Shown here in pieces: positions 55,903 through 62,419 of a stretch of DNA of 62,419 bases (positions are counted from its first letter, which is position 1; every line of letters starts with the position of its first letter). The notes beneath the pieces are model-generated. The model saw nothing but the letters and a program-made list of their open reading frames with translations. It did no database searches and was not told where the DNA came from. This DNA is from Flavobacteriia bacterium (GTDB lineage Bacteria; Bacteroidota; Bacteroidia; Flavobacteriales_D; Crocinitomicaceae). Where the stretch lies: assembly GCA_947490145.1 (NCBI GenBank), contig CANLGD010000011.1, positions 1-62,419 of the forward strand. Direction: 5' to 3'. The translations under genes and the position numbers were made by a program.

Positions 55903-56905
55903 AATGACATTTGTTGGAGCAATCCTTTTGATATTTTCACTTTTATCATTGAGAAATGAAAAGGAAACAACTTCTTCCGCTAATGCGTGGGGTTTTTTTG
56001 GTCACAAACGCATAAATAGAGTGGCGATTTTTACACTTCCTCCAGAAATGTTTGGCTTTTATAAAGAGCATATTGAATATTTAACGGAACATGCAGTTGA
56101 TCCTGATAAAAGAAGATATGCTGTAAAAGGTGAAGCCGAATGTCATTACATTGATATCGATCATTATGCGATAAATGGCCAAAATCCATTCGAAGTTGTA
56201 CCAAAGTCATGGACAAAAGCTGTTGAGAAATTTTCTGAAGATACGCTCCATGCCTATGGAATTGTTCCGTGGCACATTCAAATTATGAAATTGAAGTTAC
56301 AAAGGGCATTTGAAAGTAAAAACATTGATTTAATCTTAAAATATTCTGCTGATTTAGGTCACTACATTGGCGATTCTCATGTTCCTTTGCATACAACTGA
56401 AAATTACAACGGACAGTTAACAGGGCAAAGAGGAATTCATGGTCTTTGGGAAAGTCGTTTGGTTGAAATTAATGCCGAAGATTACGATTATTTTATCGGT
56501 AAAAGTGTATATTTAAAAAAGCCACTAGATTTTACATGGAATGCTGTACAAGAATCTTTTGCGGCGTTGGATAGTGTTTTGCGTTTTGAAAAAGAATTGA
56601 CACAGCAATTTCCGGAGGATAAAAAATATGCTTACGAACAAAGAGGGAATATGACGATTCAGACCTATTCTTTAGATTTTTCTCAAGAATATCATCGTAT
56701 GATGGGAGGAATGGTTGAAAGAAGAATGCGTCAAGCAATATTAGCAGTTGGTTCATTTTGGTATACCGCTTGGGTTGATGCTGGTCAGCCAGATTTGACA
56801 AAAATGCAAAATATTCCTCCTTCGGCAGCTTTATTGAAAGAAATCGCGGATTTGGATGCGATGTATCAAGCCGGGGAAGTGAAAGGGAGAGATTGTGATC
56901 ATTGA
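55880..56905 (+). CDS. Zinc-dependent phospholipase C-like exported protein
   Basis: A 341-residue protein with an N-terminal membrane or signal segment (about 9-25). The zinc-dependent phospholipase C / S1-P1 nuclease fold is suggested by the Trp after the signal (NAWGFFGHKRINR), ECHYIDIDHY, DLGHYIGDSHVPLHTTEN and GIHGLWESRL, which supply the His and Asp metal ligands. Its substrate is unknown. ATG 55880 overlaps comB by 23 bases and supplies a Lys-bearing signal n-region; ATG 55904, one base after the comB stop, is an alternative. Confidence 0.82.
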   Translation: MENSLKYKMTFVGAILLIFSLLSLRNEKETTSSANAWGFFGHKRINRVAIFTLPPEMFGFYKEHIEYLTEHAVDPDKRRYAVKGEAECHYIDIDHYAINGQNPFEVVPKSWTKAVEKFSEDTLHAYGIVPWHIQIMKLKLQRAFESKNIDLILKYSADLGHYIGDSHVPLHTTENYNGQLTGQRGIHGLWESRLVEINAEDYDYFIGKSVYLKKPLDFTWNAVQESFAALDSVLRFEKELTQQFPEDKKYAYEQRGNMTIQTYSLDFSQEYHRMMGGMVERRMRQAILAVGSFWYTAWVDAGQPDLTKMQNIPPSAALLKEIADLDAMYQAGEVKGRDCDH

Positions 56906-57122
56906 TTAATTAAAAGTAATTGATTTTAGTTCTCTGGTGAGATTAATAAGATTCAATTAATTAGATTAAAGTCTTTTGATAATTCCATGGACGCTTATTT
57001 TATTAGAATTAGAAATTAGACTTGAGAATGAGGCGATTCCTGTTTATTCTATATTTTTGATGAAAATAATGTGATTTTAAATCCAGTAAAATCTTATGTT
57101 CTTTGATGAATAAAAGTTAAAA

Positions 57123-57308
57123 TTGATTGAAAAGGAAAATAAAATTTTGATTTGTGAAAAATGCCGATCAACAGATTTTTATTCAAATTTCGAAGAGTTA
57201 GATAATTTTATAGGAATTGTGTCCGCAATTATCAGCTTTCTATTTGCAGTTTATCCAACTTCTTATAAGGAAGTTTATAAATGTAAAAAATTAAGTAGAA
57301 GAATATGA
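57123..57308 (+). CDS. Possible small zinc-ribbon membrane protein, perhaps truncated
   Basis: A 61-residue frame that starts at TTG. It has Cys-x-x-Cys (ILICEKCRSTDFY), a hydrophobic stretch (IGIVSAIISFLFAVYP) and a lone Cys in YKCKKLSRRI where a second Cys-x-x-Cys would be expected. It may be a broken zinc-ribbon gene or no gene at all; no ATG exists upstream in frame. Confidence 0.3.
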   Translation: MIEKENKILICEKCRSTDFYSNFEELDNFIGIVSAIISFLFAVYPTSYKEVYKCKKLSRRI

Positions 57309-57383
57309 AATTAAATAATTTCTGCCATTTTGTCAATGTTTTTCGTTTGGTACAATTCGTGACTAAAATTTTCCTATAAACAA

Positions 57384-57413
57384 TTGAAGATTTCAAATTT
57401 TACATTATCTTTG
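57384..57413 (+). promoter_or_regulatory. Promoter of secA
   Basis: TTG (57384-57386), a 19-base spacer, TATCTTTG (57406-57413), exact consensus. The start codon lies 149 bases further, so the secA transcript has a long leader, unlike other genes here. Confidence 0.65.
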
Positions 57414-57492
57414 GGCTTCATAAAAAAGACAAAAGACTTAAAAACATTGGATATAAGCCTTAACCTTTATCAGAAACAAATTTTAACCATCA

Positions 57493-57542
57493 AACTGAAC
57501 TTGTCGCAGTTCATAACTTTCACCCTGAGCTCGTCGAAGGGT
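57493..57542. repeat. Pair of REP-like palindromes in the secA leader
   Basis: Two GC-richer palindromes: AACTGAACTTGTCGCAGTT (57493-57511) and ACCCTGAGCTCGTCGAAGGGT (57522-57542). The second contains the CCTGAGCTCGTCGAAGG core that I know from REP-like repeats scattered in many bacterial genomes. They lie between promoter and ATG of secA. Confidence 0.7.
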
Positions 57543-57562
57543 TTAACTCATAACTAAAAAAA

Positions 57563-60500
57563 ATGATTGCAGGACTTTTAAAAAAGATTTTCGGAGATAA
57601 AACTTCAACAGATAAAAAAGAATATCAACCTATTATTGAGGAAACAAATAAGTTTTCTGAAAGCATCAAATCGCTTTCTGACGATGCTCTGAGAGCAAAA
57701 ACTTTGGAGTTTAAAAATAGAATTAAAGCTGGAACACAAGAACTGGATGATGAAATTTTGGCTTTAAAAGCTAAATCGAATTCAAACGAAATTTCAATGT
57801 TGGATAAAGATGATTTATTTGATAAAATAGATTTATTGTCTAAAGATGTTGATGCAAAAATCGAAGAAGTTTTAAAAGAAATTATGCCTGAAGCTTTTGC
57901 AGTTGTTCGTGAAACAGCCAGAAGATGGGCAGAAAATGGACAATTAGAAGTTACAGCTTTAGATTTTGATAAAGAATTAGCAACTAAAAAAGACGGAATC
58001 ACAATTTCTGGTGATAAAGCAATTTGGCGCAACGAATGGACTGCCGCTGGAACTCCAGTGAAATGGTCAATGGTGCATTACGATGTGCAATTGATGGGTG
58101 GAGCTGTTCTTCACAAAGGGAATATTGCTGAAATGCAAACAGGGGAAGGTAAAACTTTGGTTGCTACACTTCCAGTTTATTTGAATGCTTTATCAGGGAA
58201 AGGTGTGCATTTAGTAACAGTAAATGATTATTTGGCAAAACGAGATTCAGAATGGATGGGACCTTTGTACCAATTTCACGGTTTATCAGTTGATTGCTTA
58301 GATAAAACTCGCCCAAATTCACCAGAAAGAAAAAGAGCTTATTTATCGGATATTCTCTTTGGAACAAACAATGAATTCGGTTTCGATTATTTACGCGACA
58401 ATATGTCAAGTTCGACAGATGATTTGGTACAACAAAAGCACCATTTCGCAATTGTTGATGAGGTCGATTCAGTTTTGATTGATGATGCAAGAACTCCTTT
58501 GATTATTTCTGGACCAACTCCGAAAGGAGATGAGCATGAATTTCATGAATTGAAACCAAGAATTGAAAAAGTTGTGGCAGCTCAAAAAGCCTATGTTACA
58601 CAATGTTTAGTGGAAGCCAAAAAGAAATTGGAGGTTATCAATTCTCCCTCTGATGATAAAAAAGACACGAAAACACTTTTAGAAGAAGGTGGAATGGCTT
58701 TATTGAGAGCTTTTAGAGGTTTGCCAAAAAATAAAGCATTAATTAAATTTCTTTCTGAACCTGGAATTAAAGCGCATCTTCAAAAAACAGAAAATTTCTA
58801 CATGGCTGAACAAAGTAAGCACATGAAAAAAATTGATGTTGAATTGTTTTTCGTAATTGATGAAAAAAATAATACAATTGAATTAACAGAAAAAGGAATT
58901 GATCTTGTTTCTGGTAATGATGATAGTAATTTTTACATTATTCCGGATATTGGAGGAGAAATTGCAAAATTAACTAAATCAGGAATTGTTGGTGAAGAAT
59001 TAGCAACAAAAAAAGATTCCCTAATTCGTGATTTCAGCATTAAATCTGAGAGAATTCACTCAATCAACCAGCTTTTAAAAGCATATACTTTATTCGAAAT
59101 CGAAGTAGAATATGTGATTATGGAAGGTAAAATTAAAATCGTTGATGAGCAAACGGGTCGTATCATGGAAGGACGCCGTTATTCTGACGGTTTACATCAA
59201 GCGATTGAGGCGAAAGAAAATGTAACAGTTGAAGCTGCAACACAAACTTATGCAACAATTACTCTACAAAATTATTTCAGAATGTACCACAAATTGGCTG
59301 GCATGACTGGAACTGCAGAAACTGAAGCGAAAGAATTTTGGGATATTTATAAATTAGATGTTGTTGTTATTCCAACTAATCGTCCGATATCTAGAAAAGA
59401 TCAAAATGATTTTGTGTTTCGTTCAGCGAGAGAAAAATTTGCAGCTGTAATTGATGAAACAGAAAAATTAGTTGCTGCTGGAAGGCCTGTGTTAGTTGGT
59501 ACAACCACAGTTGAGATTTCAGAATTTTTAAGTCGAATGCTTAAAATGAGAGGAATTGAACATAAAGTATTAAATGCAAAATACCACCAACAAGAGGCTG
59601 AAATTGTTGCAAACGCAGGTAAAACTGGAGCCGTAACAATCGCTACAAACATGGCTGGTCGTGGAACAGATATTAAATTAGGTGAAGGAGTAAAAGAAGC
59701 TGGAGGTTTAGCAATTATCGGTACAGAAAGACACGATTCACGTCGCGTTGACCGTCAGTTGAGAGGTCGTTCTGGTCGTCAAGGAGATCCAGGTTCTTCA
59801 CAATTTTTCGTTTCTTTGGAAGATGATTTGATGCGTAAATTTGGTTCTGAAAGAATCGCAAAAATTATGGATAGATTAGGCTTAAAAGAAGGAGAAGTTA
59901 TTACTCACGGAATGGTTTCTAAATCAATTGAGCGTGCTCAGAAAAAAGTGGAAGAAAATAATTTTGGTCAACGTAAAAGATTGTTAGAATACGATGATGT
60001 AATGAATGCTCAACGCAAAGCGATTTATAAAAAACGTCACAATGCTTTATACGGTGATCGTTTAGGTTCAGATGTTGCAAATATGTTTTATGATGTTTCT
60101 GAATCGATTGTTTTCAATTTCCCTAATGCGAGTCAATATACTGATTTCACGATGGAATTGTTTAGAGTTTTAGGAATTGAAAGTCCAGTTTCGGAATCAG
60201 ATTTTGCCACTTTAGATAAAAACGAAATTGTTAATCGTGTTTTTGATGGAGTAGAAGAACATTACAATAATAAAAATCGTAGAATCAGTGAAAGAGCATT
60301 TCCACAAGTGAAAGCGGTTTTTGAAAATCCTAACAATCAATTTGAAAACATTTCTTTTCCTTTATCTGATGGATTAAAAGAAATGCAATTAATTTTGAGT
60401 TTAGATGAGGCTTATAAATCTGAAGGAAAAGTAATTACTACTGCCTATGAAAGAAATATTGTGTTATCCATGATTGACAATGAGTGGAAAGAGCATTTAC

Positions 60501-60916
60501 GTGAGATGGACGATTTAAGAACTTCTGTTCAGCAAGCTGTTTACGAGCAAAAAGATCCTTTATTGATTTATAAATTAGAATCTTTTAATTTATTCAAAAC
60601 AATGTTGAGTCGCTTAAATATCGAAACAATTGAAACGCTTGTAAAAATGGATATTCCATTTATGCAAAACGAAATTAAAACGACAAACAAACAAGTTACT
60701 GCACAAAATTCATATGAAAAGGCGCAACTAGGTGGTGCGAATTCAAGTTCAACTAGGGCTCCGCAATTTAGTGGTTCAGAAGGTTACCAAGAAGCAATGG
60801 AAAGTTCATACAAAGAGCCTGTAAAAAAACAACCAGTTGTTGTTGAAACAAAAATTAACAGAAATGATCCTTGTCCTTGTGGAAGTGGAAAAAAATACAA
60901 ACAGTGTCACGGATAA
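57563..60916 (+). CDS. secA: Preprotein translocase ATPase SecA
   Basis: A 1117-residue SecA, long as usual for Bacteroidota. It drives unfolded preproteins through SecYEG with ATP. Order: N-terminal region, NBD1 with Walker A MQTGEGKTLVATLPVY (about 191-206) and Walker B region DEVDSVLIDDARTPLIISGP, an enlarged preprotein cross-linking insertion (about 320-480), NBD2 (TNMAGRGTDIKLGEG, LRGRSGRQGDPGSSQFF), the helical scaffold/wing region, and a zinc-binding SEC-C tail DPCPCGSGKKYKQCHG. Long leader with REP-like hairpins upstream. Confidence 0.97.
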   Translation: MIAGLLKKIFGDKTSTDKKEYQPIIEETNKFSESIKSLSDDALRAKTLEFKNRIKAGTQELDDEILALKAKSNSNEISMLDKDDLFDKIDLLSKDVDAKIEEVLKEIMPEAFAVVRETARRWAENGQLEVTALDFDKELATKKDGITISGDKAIWRNEWTAAGTPVKWSMVHYDVQLMGGAVLHKGNIAEMQTGEGKTLVATLPVYLNALSGKGVHLVTVNDYLAKRDSEWMGPLYQFHGLSVDCLDKTRPNSPERKRAYLSDILFGTNNEFGFDYLRDNMSSSTDDLVQQKHHFAIVDEVDSVLIDDARTPLIISGPTPKGDEHEFHELKPRIEKVVAAQKAYVTQCLVEAKKKLEVINSPSDDKKDTKTLLEEGGMALLRAFRGLPKNKALIKFLSEPGIKAHLQKTENFYMAEQSKHMKKIDVELFFVIDEKNNTIELTEKGIDLVSGNDDSNFYIIPDIGGEIAKLTKSGIVGEELATKKDSLIRDFSIKSERIHSINQLLKAYTLFEIEVEYVIMEGKIKIVDEQTGRIMEGRRYSDGLHQAIEAKENVTVEAATQTYATITLQNYFRMYHKLAGMTGTAETEAKEFWDIYKLDVVVIPTNRPISRKDQNDFVFRSAREKFAAVIDETEKLVAAGRPVLVGTTTVEISEFLSRMLKMRGIEHKVLNAKYHQQEAEIVANAGKTGAVTIATNMAGRGTDIKLGEGVKEAGGLAIIGTERHDSRRVDRQLRGRSGRQGDPGSSQFFVSLEDDLMRKFGSERIAKIMDRLGLKEGEVITHGMVSKSIERAQKKVEENNFGQRKRLLEYDDVMNAQRKAIYKKRHNALYGDRLGSDVANMFYDVSESIVFNFPNASQYTDFTMELFRVLGIESPVSESDFATLDKNEIVNRVFDGVEEHYNNKNRRISERAFPQVKAVFENPNNQFENISFPLSDGLKEMQLILSLDEAYKSEGKVITTAYERNIVLSMIDNEWKEHLREMDDLRTSVQQAVYEQKDPLLIYKLESFNLFKTMLSRLNIETIETLVKMDIPFMQNEIKTTNKQVTAQNSYEKAQLGGANSSSTRAPQFSGSEGYQEAMESSYKEPVKKQPVVVETKINRNDPCPCGSGKKYKQCHG

Positions 60917-60930
60917 AATTAAATTAAGAT

Positions 60931-60949
60931 ATAAAAGACAGGCTTTTAT
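60931..60949 (+). terminator. Weak hairpin after secA
   Basis: ATAAAAG (60931-60937) pairs with CTTTTAT (60943-60949), 14 bases after the stop; no long T-run. It could act as a weak terminator. Confidence 0.35.
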
Positions 60950-61184
60950 TCATCTAAGAGTTGATTTTTTATATTTTTATTGAATTTATTATATCTTTTT
61001 GTGTTTTTAATTATGTGAATATTAGTTTGTTAAAAATAAAATGAAATTATTTTTACTTTATTTTAAAAATAATCACTTTTCTTTTAGGGGTTTTTTTCAT
61101 TTTTATTGTCCTACTGTTATACTTTTTTAAATTACATAAATTACAAATTACAAAGATTACAACTAAAAACATTTATCTATTACT

Positions 61185-62419
61185 ATGCCTTTAATTAAAT
61201 CGATTTCAGGAATAAGAGGTACAATTGGGGGGAAAGTCGATCAAGGCTTAACCCCAATTGACTCTGTAAAATTCGCAGCAGCTTACGGAACATGGTTAAA
61301 AAATCGAAACATTTTAATTTCTGGTGATAAATCAAAAAAACTTAAAGTTGTAATTGGTCGTGATGCTCGTTTATCTGGGCAAATGATTTCAGATTTAGTA
61401 TCTTCAACACTTATTGGAATTGGAATTGATGTTGTAAACTTAGGTTTATCAACAACACCGACGGTTGAAATTGCTGTCGCCATGGAAAATGCTGATGGCG
61501 GAATTATTTTAACTGCAAGTCACAACCCAAAACAATGGAATGCACTTAAATTGTTAAATGAAAAAGGTGAATTTATTTCTGCTCAAGATGGAGAAAATTT
61601 ACTTAAAATTGCCGAAGCAGAATCCTTCGATTTTGCAGAAGTAGATGATTTAGGAATTATTTCAAATAATGATTCATATTTACAGAAACACATTGAGTCA
61701 GTTTTAAATTTAAAATTGGTTGATGCAGATATAATAAAAAAAGCAAATTTTAAAGTTGTTGTTGATGCTGTTAATTCAACAGGTGGGATTTTTGTTCCAG
61801 CTTTATTAGAAGCTCTAGGAGTAACTCAAATTATAAAACTTTATTGTGATCCAACCGGGCATTTTCCCCATAATCCTGAACCTTTGCCAGAGCATTTAAA
61901 AGATTTGGCTGATAAAATTAAAGAAACTGGAGCAGATATTGGAATCACAGTTGATCCCGATGTTGATCGTTTGGCTTTGGTTTGTGAAGACGGATCTATG
62001 TTTGGTGAAGAATATACTTTAGTTGCTTGTGCAGATTTTGTATTGAAAAACACCCCTGGTGCAACTGTTTCTAATCTGTCTTCAACAAGAGCTTTAAGAG
62101 ACGTTGCGGAAGGAAGAGGTTTGTCTTATTTCGCATCAGCCGTTGGAGAAGTGAATGTTGTTGAAAAAATGAAAGCTGTAAACGCCGTCATTGGTGGCGA
62201 AGGAAATGGTGGAATCATTTATCCAGAATCACATTACGGAAGAGATTCTTTAGTTGGAATAGCTTTATTTTTGACTCATTTAGCACAAATGAAAATGACT
62301 GTTTCTGAATTAAGAGATTCTTATCCAAAATATGTTATTTCAAAAAATAAAATTGAATTAACGCCAGAAATTGACGTAGATAAAATTTTAGAAAAAATAG
62401 CTGCAAAATTTTCAAACGA
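61185..62419 (+). CDS. glmM: Phosphoglucosamine mutase (3' end outside window)
   Basis: The frame is open from ATG 61185 to the end of the window: 411 codons of about 460. It interconverts glucosamine-6-phosphate and glucosamine-1-phosphate for peptidoglycan and LPS precursors. Visible: MPLIKSISGIRGTIGG, the phosphoserine loop TASHNPKQWNALK with Ser112, the metal loop DPDVDRLALV, the sugar-binding GEGNGG and ESHYGRD. The exact sugar specificity (GlmM rather than phosphomannomutase) follows from similarity and is probable, not certain. Confidence 0.88.
   Translation, partial: MPLIKSISGIRGTIGGKVDQGLTPIDSVKFAAAYGTWLKNRNILISGDKSKKLKVVIGRDARLSGQMISDLVSSTLIGIGIDVVNLGLSTTPTVEIAVAMENADGGIILTASHNPKQWNALKLLNEKGEFISAQDGENLLKIAEAESFDFAEVDDLGIISNNDSYLQKHIESVLNLKLVDADIIKKANFKVVVDAVNSTGGIFVPALLEALGVTQIIKLYCDPTGHFPHNPEPLPEHLKDLADKIKETGADIGITVDPDVDRLALVCEDGSMFGEEYTLVACADFVLKNTPGATVSNLSSTRALRDVAEGRGLSYFASAVGEVNVVEKMKAVNAVIGGEGNGGIIYPESHYGRDSLVGIALFLTHLAQMKMTVSELRDSYPKYVISKNKIELTPEIDVDKILEKIAAKFSN

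Larger units (their letters stand above)
56906..57562. other. Long interval before secA
   Basis: These 657 bases hold a doubtful 61-codon frame (57123-57308), the secA promoter (57384-57413), and two REP-like palindromes (57493-57542). Bases 56906-57122 show nothing I recognise. Confidence 0.6.

Noticed and set aside
1-62419. tRNA, rRNA, tmRNA or RNase P RNA genes
   Set aside because: I looked through the intergenic stretches for cloverleaf arms and a GGTTCGAATCC-like T arm and found none; a covariance-model scan would be decisive.

Overview
The window looks like chromosomal DNA of a Bacteroidota species in the order Flavobacteriales (possibly Crocinitomicaceae/Fluviicola-like; genus not determinable by eye). 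Evidence: very AT-rich DNA; few Shine-Dalgarno sites and several promoters of the Bacteroidota type (TTG, 19-22 bases, TAnnTTTG); type IX secretion C-terminal sorting domains (one type A, two CHU_C/type B); the rpmB-rpmG-DUF4295-ftsY cluster; rnpA coupled to an S41 protease; and a two-subunit methylmalonyl-CoA mutase. Most of the window is housekeeping or core accessory DNA. I see no rRNA, tRNA, CRISPR array, complete insertion sequence or prophage.

Layout. 1-1063: end of an XRE-type regulator, then a HepT/MntA-type toxin-antitoxin pair. 1179-7351: EI24 membrane protein and methylmalonyl-CoA mutase subunits, with a DUF1016/PDDEXK nuclease gene lodged between mutA and mutB, then a membrane protein. 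7612-12054: secreted proteins (TPR-like, SGNH hydrolase with PKD, T9SS FG-GAP protein). 12100-17879: aroQ, xerD, cutC, O-antigen-ligase-like protein, S41 protease, rnpA. 18084-22453: HD phosphohydrolase, lipoprotein, alpha/beta hydrolase, DinB-like protein, NlpC/P60 hydrolase. 22688-31122: glyA, ftsY, DUF4295, rpmG, rpmB, cinA, DUF4197 lipoprotein, nucleoside phosphorylase, HMA protein, VOC protein, smpB. 31222-42590: DnaJ-membrane protein, MenE-like ligase, thioredoxin, BNR lipoprotein, LpxL-like acyltransferase, a giant thioester alpha-2-macroglobulin, menB. 42692-50594: two giant adhesin-like T9SS proteins. 50705-62419: hemF, LysM/PBP1 protein, guaA, comB, a zinc phospholipase-C-like protein, secA and the first part of glmM.

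How genes work together. MutA/MutB form the adenosylcobalamin mutase linking succinyl-CoA and methylmalonyl-CoA. MenE-like and MenB belong to menaquinone synthesis but are about 9 kb apart. FtsY and SecA serve protein export to the inner membrane and across it; three proteins carry domains for the following step, type IX secretion. Ribosomal proteins bL28 and bL33 sit upstream of ftsY, separated from it by a clear terminator/attenuator hairpin. SmpB, RnpA, GuaA, GlyA and GlmM are core functions.

The most interesting non-coding signals are: a near-perfect 33-base-arm hairpin after the DUF4197 gene with a decayed copy after smpB; a 145-bp MITE-like element with 16-bp perfect terminal inverted repeats after the thioredoxin gene; two GC-richer REP-like palindromes in the secA leader; three in-frame palindromic repeats inside the DUF1016 gene; and several promoters so close to the start codon that the transcripts are predicted to be leaderless or nearly so. 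I did not see an unmistakable new multi-gene system. The best candidates for a second look are the nuclease in the mutase operon and the alternating A/B repeat adhesin.
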